A stretch of DNA of 64,000 nucleotides, from positions 6,553,001-6,617,000 of the forward strand of contig NZ_CP165734.1 in NCBI RefSeq assembly GCF_041200145.1. Direction: 5' to 3'. This document shows positions 29,843-40,037 of this stretch, piece by piece. The notes under the pieces were generated by a model, which searched no databases, was not told where the DNA came from, and saw nothing but the letters and a program-made list of their open reading frames with translations. This DNA comes from Bradyrhizobium sp. LLZ17. GTDB lineage: Bacteria > Pseudomonadota > Alphaproteobacteria > Rhizobiales > Xanthobacteraceae. Positions within the stretch are counted from its first letter, which is position 1. The number at the start of each line of letters is the position of its first letter. A program made the position numbers and the translations under genes.

Positions 29843-31017
29843 GCAGGACCATCAGCAAGCAAGCCAACGCCAATATCCTCTGGTTCCTGCCGACGCACGG
29901 TGACGGCCGCTATCTCGGCACCGGCATCGGCGGCCGCGAGGTCAGCTTCAACTATCTGCGCCAGATTGCGCAAGCCGCCGATCAGCTCGGCTATTACGGC
30001 GTGCTGCTGCCCACCGGGCGCTCTTGCGAGGATTCCTGGATCGTCGCCTCCAGCGTCGCGCCCTTTACCGAGCGGCTGCGCTATCTGGTGGCCGTGCGCC
30101 CCGGCCTGCAATCGCCGACCGTTGCCGCGCGCATGACCGCGACGCTCGATCGCATCACAGCCGGCCGGCTGCTGGTCAACGTCGTCACCGGCGGCGATCC
30201 CGTCGAGAACAAGGGCGACGGCATCTTCCTTGGCCATGACGAGCGCTACGAGGTCACCCGCGAGTTCCTCAACGTCTATAACGACCTGCTCGCCGGCAAG
30301 ACGGTGAACGTCGCGGGCAAGCACATCCGCATCGAGGACGGCAAGCTGCTGTTTCCGCCGGTGCAGTCGCTGCGGCCGCCGCTGTATTTCGGCGGCTCGT
30401 CGGATGCCGGCATCGACGTCGCCGTCGATACGGTCGACAAATATCTCACCTGGGGCGAGCCGCCGGCTCTGGTTGCCGAGAAGATCGCGAAGGTGAGGGA
30501 AGTCGCGAGCGCACGCGGCCGAAAGCTCTCGTTCGGCATCCGGCTCCATGTGATCGTGCGCGAGACCAGCGAACAAGCCTGGCGCGCCGCCAACGAGCTG
30601 ATCAGGCATGTCAGCGACGAGACCATTGCCACGGCCCAGAAGAACTTTGCGCGCATGGACTCGGTCGGCCAGCAGCGCATGGCGCAGCTCCACGGCGGCA
30701 AGCGCGACAAGCTCGAGATCGCGCCGAACCTCTGGGCCGGTGTCGGCCTGGTGCGCGGCGGTGCCGGCACGGCGCTGGTCGGCGATGCCCAAACCGTCGC
30801 CGCGCGCATCAAGGAGTATCAGGACATCGGCATCGATACCTTCATCATGTCGGGCTATCCGCATCTCGAGGAAGCCTATCGCTTCGCCGAGCTGGTGTTC
30901 CCGCTGCTCTCGCTGGAGCAGCCGAGCAACGTGACGAAGCTGCACTTCAACGGCGGTCCCTTTGGCGAAACCGTCGGCAGCGACTTCCGTCCGCAGCACA
31001 AGGTGTCGCAATCATGA
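29839..31017 (+). CDS. ssuD: FMNH2-dependent alkanesulfonate monooxygenase
   Basis: 392 residues. It splits alkanesulfonates into aldehyde and sulfite with FMNH2 and O2. [55 protein letters not shown] and [13 protein letters not shown] are SsuD blocks, including active-site residues of the TIM barrel. It overlaps both neighbours by four bases (ATGA), so translation is coupled. Reduced flavin is probably supplied by the product of 32713-33294. Confidence 0.95.
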   Translation: MSRTISKQANANILWFLPTHGDGRYLGTGIGGREVSFNYLRQIAQAADQLGYYGVLLPTGRSCEDSWIVASSVAPFTERLRYLVAVRPGLQSPTVAARMTATLDRITAGRLLVNVVTGGDPVENKGDGIFLGHDERYEVTREFLNVYNDLLAGKTVNVAGKHIRIEDGKLLFPPVQSLRPPLYFGGSSDAGIDVAVDTVDKYLTWGEPPALVAEKIAKVREVASARGRKLSFGIRLHVIVRETSEQAWRAANELIRHVSDETIATAQKNFARMDSVGQQRMAQLHGGKRDKLEIAPNLWAGVGLVRGGAGTALVGDAQTVAARIKEYQDIGIDTFIMSGYPHLEEAYRFAELVFPLLSLEQPSNVTKLHFNGGPFGETVGSDFRPQHKVSQS

Positions 31018-31820
31018 GCCTGATCGACAGTCTTTCCCTTCCGCGCAGCTTCCGCCTGCCGCGCGTCGACGGCCTGATCCAGTGGATCGTGCCGCTCGCC
31101 ATCGTCGCGGCCTGGCAGGTGGCCTGCGTCGCCGGCTTGGTGCCGACCCGCGTGCTGCCAGCGCCGAGCGACGTCGCGCTCGCCGGCTGGAAGCTGCTGC
31201 TCTCCGGCGAACTGATCCGCAACATCTGGGTCTCGTTCTGGCGCGCCTCGATCGGGTTCCTGATCGGCGGCAACATCGGCTTCGCATTCGGGCTTGCGAA
31301 TGGTCTCTCCCAGCTCTCGGCCAAGCTCACCGACACCACGCTCCAGATGGTGCGCAACGTGCCGCATCTGGCCTTGATCCCGCTGGTCATCCTCTGGTTC
31401 GGCATCGATGAGAGCGCAAAGCTGTTCCTGGTGGCGCTCGGGGTGTTCTTCCCGATCTACCTCAACACCCTGCACGGCATCCGCACCGTCGACCCGCAGC
31501 TGATCGAGATGGGCCGCATCTACGGCATGAGCGACGGCGAGCTGTTTCGCCGGGTGATCTTCCCGGGCGCGCTGCCTTCGATCTTCGTCGGCATCCGTTT
31601 TGCGCTCGGCATCATGTGGCTCACACTGATTGTCGCCGAGACCATCGCGGCCTCCTCCGGCCTCGGCTACATGGCGATGCAGGCGCGCGAGTTCATGCTG
31701 ATCGACGTCGTCGTGCTCTCGATCCTGATCTACGCCCTGCTCGGCAAGCTCGCCGACAGCGCCTCCCGTGTGCTGGAGCGCCTGACGCTCTCCTGGCACC
31801 CCGCATTCCAGAAACGTTGA
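31014..31820 (+). CDS. ssuC: Sulfonate ABC transporter permease
   Basis: 268 residues, about six membrane helices. The cytoplasmic EAA loop for ATPase contact is ...[20 protein letters not shown] followed by [17 protein letters not shown]. Forms the channel with SsuB. Start overlaps the ssuD stop. Confidence 0.93.
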   Translation: MSLIDSLSLPRSFRLPRVDGLIQWIVPLAIVAAWQVACVAGLVPTRVLPAPSDVALAGWKLLLSGELIRNIWVSFWRASIGFLIGGNIGFAFGLANGLSQLSAKLTDTTLQMVRNVPHLALIPLVILWFGIDESAKLFLVALGVFFPIYLNTLHGIRTVDPQLIEMGRIYGMSDGELFRRVIFPGALPSIFVGIRFALGIMWLTLIVAETIAASSGLGYMAMQAREFMLIDVVVLSILIYALLGKLADSASRVLERLTLSWHPAFQKR

Positions 31821-31840
31821 GCAGAAATACTGGGAATCAC

Positions 31841-32680
31841 ATGCAGACAGTCCTTCGGACGACCCTTCCCGAAACCGAGCACGCCAGCTTCGCCCCGCAG
31901 ACCCGTGCGGTGCGCGAGCAGCGGCAAGAGCGCCAGATGCGGAGCACCGGCCTGCCGCTCAGCATCCGGGGCCTGCGCAAGTCATTCGGCGACAACGAGG
32001 TGCTGCGCGGCATCGATTTGCACATTCCCGCCGGCCAGTTCGTCGCCATCGTGGGCAAGAGCGGTTGCGGCAAGAGCACGCTGCTGCGCCTGATCGCAGG
32101 CCTCGAAAAGATCGACGCCGGCAGCATCAGCTTTGGTGATGCGGCGATCCAGCCCGAGGACATCCGCGTGATGTTTCAGGAGCCGCGGCTGCTGCCCTGG
32201 GCGCGCGTGCTGTCCAATGTCGAGGTCGGCCTCGGCCGCAACCGCTCATCGAGCGACGCGCACGCTCGTGCCGAGAAGGCGCTGGCCGAGGTCGGGCTCA
32301 CGGACAAGCGCGAGCAGTGGCCATCGGTGCTGTCGGGCGGCCAGAAGCAGCGCGTTGCGCTCGCCCGCGCCCTGGTCTCCCATCCGCGCGTGCTTGCCTT
32401 CGACGAGCCGCTCGGCGCGCTGGACGCGCTGACTCGAATCTCGATGCAGCGCCTGCTGGAGCGGGTCTGGCGCGACCAGGGTTTTACCGCGATCCTGGTG
32501 ACCCACGACGTTTCCGAGGCGGTCGCGCTGGCCGACCGCGTGCTGGTGATCGACGAGGGCCGCATTGCCCATGATCTCTTGGTTAACACCGCCCGGCCGC
32601 GCGAGCGCGGCTCGATCGAACTCGCAAGCCTTGAAGGCTCGATCCTGAGCCACCTTTTGTTGGCGGACGATCGTACCTAG
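31841..32680 (+). CDS. ssuB: Sulfonate ABC transporter ATP-binding protein
   Basis: 279 residues. Walker [10 protein letters not shown] (72-80), Q-loop [10 protein letters not shown] (111-120), signature LSGGQKQR (164-171), Walker B VLAFDEP (184-190), H-loop VTHDVSEAV. The first 35 residues are an extension without known motif. Energises uptake of sulfonates captured by the two binding proteins. Confidence 0.94.
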   Translation: MQTVLRTTLPETEHASFAPQTRAVREQRQERQMRSTGLPLSIRGLRKSFGDNEVLRGIDLHIPAGQFVAIVGKSGCGKSTLLRLIAGLEKIDAGSISFGDAAIQPEDIRVMFQEPRLLPWARVLSNVEVGLGRNRSSSDAHARAEKALAEVGLTDKREQWPSVLSGGQKQRVALARALVSHPRVLAFDEPLGALDALTRISMQRLLERVWRDQGFTAILVTHDVSEAVALADRVLVIDEGRIAHDLLVNTARPRERGSIELASLEGSILSHLLLADDRT

Positions 32681-32712
32681 ATAGAGAGGAACCCCGCTTC
32701 GGGGAGCATGAA

Positions 32713-33294
32713 ATGAATGTAGTCCCCCGCAATATCATGACCGACACCCTCGTCTCGTCTGCCGATTTCCGCGGCGCCATGCGCCACCTGACCGGTGGCG
32801 TCAGCGTCATCACCGCCGGGCGGGGCAAGGACATCACCGGCATGACGGTCACGTCGGTCACGTCGCTGTCGGTTGATCCGCCGACACTGCTGGTCAGCGT
32901 CAACCGCGATGCCTCCTCTTTCCCGCTGATCAGGCGCTATGGCGCCTTCGGCGTGAACATCCTCAACGCCGATCAGCTCGACATCGCCGAACGCTTTGCC
33001 GGCAAGGGCGGACTGAAGGGCGTCGATCGCTTTGCCGGCGCCCAGTGGGTGACTTCAGTCTCGGGCGTTCCGCTGCTGGTCGGCGCATTGTCGGCCGTCG
33101 ATTGCGAGGTCGAGGAGATCGTCGAGCGGCACTCGCACGCCATCGTCATCGGCCGTGTCAGGGACATCAGGAGTTCGACCCGGACCGCCGCGCTGGCCTA
33201 TTGGCATGGGCAATATGTGGCGGTTGACCAGGACGAGGATGCCGCCAAGCTCGCAGACGTCAGCGTTCCCGCACGCAGCCTGCGCGGCGTTTGA
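32713..33294 (+). CDS. Flavin reductase family protein (FMN-binding split barrel)
   Basis: 193 residues, GGGGAG nine bases before the ATG at 32713. FRGAMRHLTGGVSVITAG, GMTVTSVTSLSVDPPTLLVS and YGAFGVNILNADQ are the HpaC-type split-barrel flavin reductase. It follows ssuB by 32 bases and can supply FMNH2 to SsuD, doing the job of SsuE, which belongs to a different (flavodoxin-like) fold. Confidence 0.9.
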   Translation: MNVVPRNIMTDTLVSSADFRGAMRHLTGGVSVITAGRGKDITGMTVTSVTSLSVDPPTLLVSVNRDASSFPLIRRYGAFGVNILNADQLDIAERFAGKGGLKGVDRFAGAQWVTSVSGVPLLVGALSAVDCEVEEIVERHSHAIVIGRVRDIRSSTRTAALAYWHGQYVAVDQDEDAAKLADVSVPARSLRGV

Positions 33295-33391
33295 TCGCTG
33301 CCGTCGAAAGCTGCACAGGCTGGCCTTTTCCCCGTCATCGCTCTAGAAGCGCTGCCTGAGCCTTCTCAGGCCGGGACGGCAATGGAGCGCC

Positions 33392-33550
33392 ATGATGAAA
33401 CGCGTCGCGACCTGGGCCTTCTACGCCATCGGCGCGCTCGCGATCGCCTATCTCGCGCTCTACGCCTATGCAATGTTTCGCGGCCAGCCGATCATCCCCG
33501 GCGATCCCATCCACATCTTCCGCAAGCCCGACGCGCCGAGTTATTCTTAG
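33392..33550 (+). CDS. Small single-pass membrane protein
   Basis: 52 residues: MMKRVATWAFYAIGALAIAY, a membrane helix continuing LALYAYAMF, then a short polar tail ending PDAPSYS. A weak GGAG lies nine bases upstream. Length, codon use and the clear helix argue for a real gene. Function unknown. It lies directly left of the IS element. Confidence 0.55.
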   Translation: MMKRVATWAFYAIGALAIAYLALYAYAMFRGQPIIPGDPIHIFRKPDAPSYS

Positions 33551-33560
33551 AACTCGGAAG

Positions 33561-34822
33561 GTCTCGTAGCAACCATTAGGTTGGCGTCCGATTTCCGCGA
33601 GCATGACGCCGCGCTTGCGGCCGTCAAGGCGTGGCCTGGCAGCAGCGGATGTGAGGAGAGATTTGAGCGACGGCCAGCCTTGACGACCGCGGCGCGCGGC
33701 GTCGTTGTGGCGGCAGGTCGGGACGAAGAAACGGTCGCCTGATCGAACAAAGAAACGCGGTCAGACGGCGGGCAGCTTGGCGAGTTGAGGCGCCTCGGCG
33801 ACCCAGGGAGTTCCGCGGGCGACGACGGCGTTGATCGTGACCAGCAATTTCCTGGCGCAGGCGATGAGCGCGCATTTGTGGCATTTGCCGGCGGCGATCA
33901 GACGGCTGTACAAAGCCTTGAGCTGCGGATTCCAGCGGAAGGATGCCGCAAGAGCCGCGTTGTAGAGCGCCCGGCGCAGGCGTTCGCGGCCACCTTCGAT
34001 GTGACGGGCACCGGCGCGATTGCCGCTGTCGTCGTCGTAAGGTGCCAGCCCGCCGAGAGCTGCGGCAGGCCCGCGCGTGATGTTGCCAATCTCAGGCATC
34101 CGGATCAGGACGGCAATCGCGGTCGGCAGGCCGCAGCCGCCGACGCTGTGGATCAGATCGAGCCGTGCGGCAAGATCAGGGTGCTTGCGGATCGCCGCCA
34201 GCAGCGCCTTGAGCTCGGCTCGTTTGGACTTGGCCAGGAGCGCGATCTGCGCCTTCCAAACCCCTTGAATCCGCTTGTCGCGGCAACTCTCGAGCCGGTT
34301 CTTGAGCCTTGCGATGTCTTCCGTGATCTGGTCGATCATCGTCAGATGCTCGGCAAGGGGCTGCAGCCGCGGATCCGGAGCGGGATGGATGGTCTTGATC
34401 GCAGCAGTGCACATCGCGATCAGCGCCGCGTCGATCTTGTCGTTCTTGGCCAGCAGCTGATGGAACGTGGCAAAAGCACGGACCTGCTTCGGCTGAAACA
34501 AGACGACGACGAACCGCTTGCGCCGCAGCTCGGCGACGACCGCCTGCTCGTAGCCTCCACTGGCCTCGATCCCAACCCTCTTGACCTTGATGCGCTTCAG
34601 CCACTCTACCAAAGCCTGGTGGCCTTCCATCGTGTTGTCGACCCGCAACTGTTCCGAGCTGCCGTCGACCGCCACGTCGAGCTTATGTTTGCCGGTATCG
34701 ATCCCGGCACAGATCATGATACGCTTGGCCATCTTCCTCGACCCTCCCTTGTTATGCGAACCTGAAGTTCGTTCAACCATGCGGGTCCCGATGAAGTGCC
34801 GACCGCGATCTTGCTACGAAAC
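33561..34822 (-). mobile_element. IS110-family insertion sequence (IS1111-like)
   Basis: An IS110-type transposase gene is flanked by GTCTCGTAGCAA (33561-33572) and its inverted partner TTGCTACGAAAC (34811-34822), matching in 11 of 12 bases. Subterminal inverted repeats of this kind mark the IS1111 subgroup. Exact ends and target cannot be fixed from one copy. On the right the IS is followed within 120 bases by a dispersed palindromic repeat. Confidence 0.65.
33761..34732 (-). CDS. IS110-family transposase
   Basis: 323 residues from ATG 34730-34732. The N-terminal DEDD RuvC-like domain shows GIDTGKHKLDVAV (first Asp), VGIEASGGYE (Glu) and AKNDKIDAALIA (Asp pair). The C-terminal part has the IS110 transposase_20 block GCGLPTAIAVLIRMPEIGN and the Ser nucleophile region GGLAPYDDDSGNRAG. 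Appears full-length. Confidence 0.95.
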   Translation of the reverse strand: MAKRIMICAGIDTGKHKLDVAVDGSSEQLRVDNTMEGHQALVEWLKRIKVKRVGIEASGGYEQAVVAELRRKRFVVVLFQPKQVRAFATFHQLLAKNDKIDAALIAMCTAAIKTIHPAPDPRLQPLAEHLTMIDQITEDIARLKNRLESCRDKRIQGVWKAQIALLAKSKRAELKALLAAIRKHPDLAARLDLIHSVGGCGLPTAIAVLIRMPEIGNITRGPAAALGGLAPYDDDSGNRAGARHIEGGRERLRRALYNAALAASFRWNPQLKALYSRLIAAGKCHKCALIACARKLLVTINAVVARGTPWVAEAPQLAKLPAV

Positions 34823-34940
34823 GCAGCCCTCAAGGCTTCGGTGGGCATCGATCCGATCGATCGGCGGCCCAGCTCGGGCGGCCACCCGGGCTGGGCCATT
34901 CCTCACGGAACGAGGCCATTATAATCCGGCGCGCTAATAC

Positions 34941-35032
34941 AAGGGTGGGCAAAGGCGCCCTTGCGCCGTGCCCACCATCTCTCTGCAGTTGAGCAAGAAT
35001 TGGTGGGCACGCTTTGCTTTGCCCACCCTACG
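34941..35032. repeat. Dispersed palindromic repeat, GGGTGGGCAAAGGCG family, copy 2
   Basis: AAGGGTGGGCAAAGGCGCCC to GCTTTGCCCACCCTACG, with the same inner GTGCCCACC / GGTGGGCAC pair as the copy at 12842-12933. It sits right after the peptidase stop codon and may act as its terminator. Confidence 0.8.
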
Positions 35033-35042
35033 GCACCTGTGC

Positions 35043-36191
35043 TTACCCCCGCAAAATCGCCAGCGCCAAGGCCTGCGCGCGCGGCACGATGCTGTCGAGC
35101 TCGAGATATTCCTCCGGCGTATGCGCGAGACCGCCGACCGGTCCGACGCCGCAGATGGTCGGCGTGCCGACCGCGGCGGTGAAGCCGGAATCGGCGCAGC
35201 CGCCGGAGAACTCGCCCTGGAGCGTGGTGAGGCCGGCCTGCTTTGCGGCCGCCTGATAGCGTTCGAACAGCGCCTTCGAGCCCTCGCTCTGCACGACTGG
35301 CGCGAACTCGCCCTTGATCGTCAGCACGGCACTGGTGCCGGGTACACAAGGCGTGGCGATGATCCTTTCGATCTCAGCCATCACCGTGGCGCGGTCGGCC
35401 GGGTCGACATAGCGCATATCGATCTGGCCTTCGGCGTAAGGCGCCGTCGTGTTGACCGACTGGCCGCCCGCAACGAGCCCGACATTGAGCGTGATACCCT
35501 TGGTGAGATCGGTCAGTGCGTGGATCTGGATGATCTTGTGCGCGAGCTCGCCGATCGCGCTGACACCTGCGGCGAAATTGGCGCCGGAATGCGCGGCTTT
35601 GCCGGTGATGGCGAAATGCATGAAGATGCCGCCCTTGCGGCTGGTGACGACGTTGCCGGTCGGGCGGCCCGGCTCGGAATTGAACACGGCGCGCGCAGAG
35701 CGCCCCTCACGCTCGATCACCGGTCGCGACGAGGGCGAGGCAATCTCCTCATCCGAGGTGATCAGCAGCTTGATCGGATGCGGATTGCCGCCGAATTTGT
35801 GGAAGGCGGTGGCCACGAACACGTTCATGACGAGGCCGGCCTTCATGTCGGCGACGCCGGGTCCATAGGCGCGATTGTCTCTTATCGTGAACGGGCGCCG
35901 TCCGGCCTCGCCCTCGCCGAACACGGTGTCGCGATGTCCCATCAACAGCACCGGCTTCTCGTTGCTGCCGGGCTTTGCGACCTCGGCATGGAGCGCATCG
36001 CCAAAGCTGCCGTGGCTTTCGCGCCGGCAGGGAATGCCGTGCTCGGCAAAATGCCGCTCGAATCGCGCGCCGACCGCATCGACGCCTTCCTTGTCATAGG
36101 ACCCGGAATCGATGTTCACGACGTCGCACAACAGATCGATCATCGCCTGCCGCTGCGACGCCAGCCAATCGATGATTTGAGCTTCAGACAT
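35043..36191 (-). CDS. M20-family metallopeptidase (carboxypeptidase G2-like)
   Basis: 382 residues; start ATG 36189-36191 with GAGGG six bases upstream. Zinc-ligand motifs are GHRDTVF, VADMKAGL and TSDEEIASPS with the catalytic Glu; a dimerisation lid follows (GKAAHSGANFAAGVSAI). This is the glutamate carboxypeptidase/ArgE-like M20 group that removes C-terminal Glu or similar acyl amino acids. No signal peptide. Confidence 0.88.
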   Translation of the reverse strand: MSEAQIIDWLASQRQAMIDLLCDVVNIDSGSYDKEGVDAVGARFERHFAEHGIPCRRESHGSFGDALHAEVAKPGSNEKPVLLMGHRDTVFGEGEAGRRPFTIRDNRAYGPGVADMKAGLVMNVFVATAFHKFGGNPHPIKLLITSDEEIASPSSRPVIEREGRSARAVFNSEPGRPTGNVVTSRKGGIFMHFAITGKAAHSGANFAAGVSAIGELAHKIIQIHALTDLTKGITLNVGLVAGGQSVNTTAPYAEGQIDMRYVDPADRATVMAEIERIIATPCVPGTSAVLTIKGEFAPVVQSEGSKALFERYQAAAKQAGLTTLQGEFSGGCADSGFTAAVGTPTICGVGPVGGLAHTPEEYLELDSIVPRAQALALAILRG

Positions 36192-36292
36192 GCTTTCCCT
36201 CGCGTGGTTCTCAGTGCGGGTTATAGGGCCTGCCGTGGCCATGGCCTAGTCGGCTGGCGCGGTCCCGTCATGCGAGAAGCGCTCTCAGCCCC

Positions 36293-36378
36293 GTCATTGC
36301 GAGCGTAGCGGCGTAGCGAAGCAATCCAGTCTGTCACCGCGGATGAATTCTGGATTGCTTCGCTGCGCTCGCAATGAC
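36293..36378. repeat. Dispersed palindromic repeat, GTCATTGCGAGC family, copy 1
   Basis: Begins GTCATTGCGAGCGTAGCGGC and ends GCTTCGCTGCGCTCGCAATG-AC, with GAAGCAATCCAG and CTGGATTGCTTC inside, so the whole block can fold back on itself. Copy 2 at 55471-55548. Confidence 0.85.
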
Positions 36379-36457
36379 GATGTTGGTAGCCGCATTCAAA
36401 CAAAAATGCTCGGGACTCAACCCGGGCATTGCACGTCTCTCGATTTTGCGGTGAGGC

Positions 36458-37843
36458 CTACGCCCCCACCATCGGCATCCGCGGATACTCACCCGGCGTG
36501 CCGGCGGGGGTGATCGGGATGCCGCCGTCGGAATATTCGTTGAGCTTGTTGCGCAAGGTGCGGATCGAAATTCCCAGAATGTTGGCGGCGTGGGTCCGGT
36601 TGCCGAGGCAATGCTTCAGCGTCTCCAGGATCAGGTCGCGTTCGACATCCGCCACGGTGCGTCCGACCAGAGCCCGCGTCACCTGCTCGGCGGCCATCGT
36701 GGCATGCGCCACCGCCGGTACCGTCCTGGCGAGGTCGAGGCGATCACCGTCCGGCGTGAGGATGGCGTCGGGTCCGATCTCGTCGCCCTGCGCCATCAGC
36801 ACGGAGCGGTGCATGGTGTTTTCGAGCTCGCGGACGTTGCCTTGCCAGCGGTTGGTGGAGAGCACGCGGCGTGCTTCCGCCGAGACCGGGCGTACCGGCA
36901 CGCCGTTGGCGTCGGCGTATTTCTTCACGAAGTGCTGGGCGAGCTCCAGAATATCGGCGGGACGCTCGCGCAGCGGCGGGATCTTGAGGTTCACGACGTT
37001 GAGGCGGAACAGCAGATCCTCGCGGAAGCTGCCTTCGCGCACAGCGTCGCCCAGATTGCGGTTCGAGGTCGCGATGATGCGAATGTCGATTGGGACAGGC
37101 TTGGTGCCGCCGACGCGGTCGATCACGCGCTCCTGGATCGCGCGCAGCAGTTTCGATTGCAGGCGGACGTCCATTTCGGAGATTTCGTCGAGCAGCAGCG
37201 TGCCGCCAGTCGCTTCCTCGAACTTTCCAATGCGGCGGGCGATGGCGCCGGTGAACGCGCCCTTCTCATGGCCGAACAGCTCCGACTCCAGGAGGTGCTC
37301 GGGGATCGCGGCGCAGTTGATCGAGATGAACGGGCGTTTGGCGCGGGCCGAGCGGGTATGGACGTAGCGCGCCAGCACTTCCTTGCCGGTGCCGGATTCG
37401 CCTGTGATCATCACCGAGGCGTCGGAACCTGCGATCTGCTGAGCGAGCTTGACGACCTTCGCCATCGCGTCGTCGCGATAGATCAGCTCGCGGGAATCAT
37501 TGGCGACCGCAGCTAGCACCGCCGCGATCAGCTCCGGATCGGGCGGCAGCGGGATGTATTCCTTGGCGCCGGCGTGGATCGCGGCAACCGCGGCGCGGGC
37601 GTCGTTGGTGATGCCGCAGGCGACGATCGGAGCGTGGATGTGCTCGGCCTCGAGCCGCATCACGAGGTCGCGGATGTCGAGAGCGACGTCGACCAGCAGG
37701 AGGTCGGCGCCCTTGCCGCCGCGCAGTACGCGCATCGCCTGGTCGTGATCCTCGGCGTGGGTCACGGTGGCGCCGTTCTCCATCGCGATCTTGGTGGCGG
37801 TGGTGAGTTGGCCTTTTAACGTGCCAACGATGAGAAGCCGCAT
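36458..37843 (-). CDS. flbD: Sigma-54-dependent flagellar regulator FlbD
   Basis: 461 residues. A degenerate receiver domain ([12 protein letters not shown], lacking the usual acidic pair) precedes the AAA+ domain: Walker A GESGTGKE (148-155), the sigma-54 contact loop GAFTGA (195-200), and [10 protein letters not shown]. The C-terminal Fis-type HTH is [20 protein letters not shown]. Place at the end of the fliF operon matches Caulobacter, where FlbD turns on late flagellar genes and represses fliF. Confidence 0.93.
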   Translation of the reverse strand: MRLLIVGTLKGQLTTATKIAMENGATVTHAEDHDQAMRVLRGGKGADLLLVDVALDIRDLVMRLEAEHIHAPIVACGITNDARAAVAAIHAGAKEYIPLPPDPELIAAVLAAVANDSRELIYRDDAMAKVVKLAQQIAGSDASVMITGESGTGKEVLARYVHTRSARAKRPFISINCAAIPEHLLESELFGHEKGAFTGAIARRIGKFEEATGGTLLLDEISEMDVRLQSKLLRAIQERVIDRVGGTKPVPIDIRIIATSNRNLGDAVREGSFREDLLFRLNVVNLKIPPLRERPADILELAQHFVKKYADANGVPVRPVSAEARRVLSTNRWQGNVRELENTMHRSVLMAQGDEIGPDAILTPDGDRLDLARTVPAVAHATMAAEQVTRALVGRTVADVERDLILETLKHCLGNRTHAANILGISIRTLRNKLNEYSDGGIPITPAGTPGEYPRMPMVGA

Positions 37844-37898
37844 ATCAGTCTCCTGTCCGTCTGTTCGCGCTGCCGCGCGTCATGTCCTGTGTTGGCGC

Positions 37899-37947
37899 GA
37901 GCATGATCCGGAAAAGTGCGTAGCGGTTTTCCGAAAAGATCATGCTC
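37899..37947. repeat. Palindromic intergenic element (GAGCATGATC family)
   Basis: GAGCATGATCCGGAAAAGTG then GGTTTTCCGAAAAGATCATG-CTC: the outer ten bases and the GGAAAA/TTTTCC core are inverted repeats. It lies between fliN and flbD within the operon and could weaken read-through or protect the upstream message end. Confidence 0.75.
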
Positions 37948-37954
37948 AAAACTA

Positions 37955-38305
37955 TTACCCGCGTTCTGTCCTGATGATTTCCGTCATGGTCACGCCGAGC
38001 TTGTCCTCGACCAGCACCACCTCGCCGCGGGCGACGAGCTTGTTGTTGACGTAGATGTCGATGGCCTCGCCGACGCGCCGGTCGAGCTCGAGCACGGTGC
38101 CGGGTCCGAGCTTCAGCAGTTCGCCGACGTCCATCTTCGAGCGGCCGAGCACGGCCGAGACCTGCACCGGCACGTCGAACACGGCTTCGAGGTCGGCGGC
38201 GACGCGCGAGGCATATTCCTCCTCGTTGTAGCTGACGTCGTTGCCGGTCGGCGGCATCGGGCCGTTGAGATCGGGCAGCGGGACCTGTCCGTCGGTGTCG
38301 CTCAT
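37955..38305 (-). CDS. fliN: Flagellar motor switch protein FliN
   Basis: 116 residues. The SpoA domain covers about residues 40-110: VFDVPVQVSAVLGRSKMDVG, LLKLGPGTVLELDRRVGEAI, VARGEVVLVEDKLGVTMTEI. Part of the C-ring of the flagellar basal body, with FliG and FliM, for torque and switching. Three bases separate it from fliH. Confidence 0.95.
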   Translation of the reverse strand: MSDTDGQVPLPDLNGPMPPTGNDVSYNEEEYASRVAADLEAVFDVPVQVSAVLGRSKMDVGELLKLGPGTVLELDRRVGEAIDIYVNNKLVARGEVVLVEDKLGVTMTEIIRTERG

Positions 38306-38308
38306 GGC

Positions 38309-38929
38309 TTAATTCCCCCTGCGGGACGCGATATAGCGTCCGACCAGCTCGTCCACCTTGGCCACGATGGCGCCGCGCTCCAGCACGACGCCGCCATCGG
38401 CCCATTCGATCCGGCAGTCGCCGGTCGCTATCTCGGGCTCGGCCAGGATCACCAGCCGACCTTCGAAGCCGCTCTGCTTGGCGAGGCGCTCGATCTTCTC
38501 GCGCGCGCTGTCGTAGAGCGCGTCGTTAATGCGGACGACGAGATGCGGCGTCGCGACCAGATGCGAGAAGCAGTCCTTGACCAGTGCCATGATCTCGCCA
38601 AGCGGCTCGGCTGCGATCAGATCGGCGCACAGCTTGCGCGCCACGGCGAGGGCGACGTCGACCGCCTCGGTCTCCATCTTGCTCTCGATATTGCCGATGC
38701 CCGAAGCAATGCCCCGGATCGAGACGCTGATCTCTTCGACGGCGAGCGCCACGCGGCGGTCGCTCTCCGCCTTGGCTTCGCGCTGACCCGCGGCAAATCC
38801 GTCCTGATAGGCGCGCGCCTCGGCTTCCGCGAGCTTCTGGGCGATCTCGGCCGCAGTCGCGACCTTCTCGCGCGTCCGGTCGGGCGCGGCGAAGTCGTTA
38901 TCGAACAGGAATTTTGCGGGTGCGCCCAT
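38309..38929 (-). CDS. fliH: Flagellar assembly protein FliH (FlbE)
   Basis: 206 residues from ATG 38927-38929, overlapping the fliG stop in TGATG. Start [15 protein letters not shown], then a coiled-coil region rich in Ala/Glu (AAEIAQKLAEAEARAYQDGF) and a C-terminal FliH-type domain (VVRINDALYDSAREKIERLA, WADGGVVLERGAI). It regulates the export ATPase FliI. The operon position is that of flbE in Caulobacter. Confidence 0.88.
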   Translation of the reverse strand: MGAPAKFLFDNDFAAPDRTREKVATAAEIAQKLAEAEARAYQDGFAAGQREAKAESDRRVALAVEEISVSIRGIASGIGNIESKMETEAVDVALAVARKLCADLIAAEPLGEIMALVKDCFSHLVATPHLVVRINDALYDSAREKIERLAKQSGFEGRLVILAEPEIATGDCRIEWADGGVVLERGAIVAKVDELVGRYIASRRGN

Positions 38930-40019
38930 CAATACACCAGTTCGTCGTCGGCGCGATTCTTGGTCAGCATGATCTCGCCCTTGGCGGCGAGGTCTTTGGC
39001 GAGGTTGACGAGCAGCGCCTGCGCCTCGTCGACGTCGCGCAGGCGCACCGGGCCCATTGCCGCCATGTCGTCCTGGAGCATCTTGGCCGCGCGCGACGAC
39101 ATGTTGCCGAAGAAGAAGTTGCGGACGTCCTCGTTGGCGCTCTTCAGCGCCACGCCGAGCTTGTCCTTGTCGACGTTGCGCATCAGTGTCTGGGCCGAGC
39201 CGGAATCGAGCTTCACGAGGTCGTCGAAGGTGAACATCAGCGCCTTGATGCGCTCGGCCGATCGCGGTTGTCCTCTTCCAGCGAGGTGATGAAGCGAGTT
39301 TCGGTCTGCCGGTCGAAATTGTTGAAGATTTCGGCCATGACCTCGTGGGCGTCGCGGCGGCGGGTCTGCGACAGGTTGGACATGAATTCGGTGCGGAGCG
39401 TCTTCTCGACGCTCTCGATCACTTCCTTCTGGACCGCCTCCATCTTCAGCATGCGGTTGACGACGTCGAGCGCGAGATCCTCGGGGAAGATGCCCAGCAC
39501 GCGCGCGGCGTGCTCCGGCTTCAGCTTCGACAGCACCACCGCGATGGTCTGCGGATATTCGTTCTTGAGGTAGTTGGCGAGGACCTCTTCCTGCACGTTG
39601 GAAAGTTTCTCCCACATGTTGCGCCCGGCCGGGCCGCGGATCTCGTCCATGATGCCGTTGACGCGTTCGGGCGCCAGATATTGCTGGAGAAGCCGCTCGG
39701 TGGCGTCGAAATTGCCCATCAGCGCGCCGGAGGCCGACATGCGCGAGACGAATTCGAGCAGCATGTCTTCGACGGTGTCGACCTCGACGGTGCCGAGCGT
39801 CGACATTTCCAGCGAGAGCTGCCGCACCTCGTCGTCGTCGAGCAGTCCCCAGATCTTGCCGCCATATTGCTCGCCGAGCGCCAGCATCAGGATCGCGGCG
39901 CGCTTCGGCCCCGGCACCACTTCGACCTTGGCGCCCGCGCGGCCGACGGCACGCTGGCCGAGCGTGGATATCACGCTGGTGATGTCGTTCGAGTTGGCGT
40001 TTTGCAAAGTGCCGGCCAT
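38929..40019 (-). CDS. fliG: Flagellar motor switch protein FliG, apparent frameshift
   Basis: Would be 363 residues. The N and middle domains read well from ATG 40017-40019 ([40 protein letters not shown] with the EHPQ-like motif). After SLEEDNRD at about 39256 the frame is lost; the C-terminal domain [20 protein letters not shown] onwards, including the torque-generating charged ridge, is in the next frame and ends at 38929. Adding one T (GATTCGGCCGAG instead of GATCGGCCGAG) restores the whole protein. Because all partner genes are intact, a base-calling error is a strong alternative to a true mutation. Confidence 0.93.
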
Positions 40020-40037
40020 GTCAGTTCACTTCTCGAA

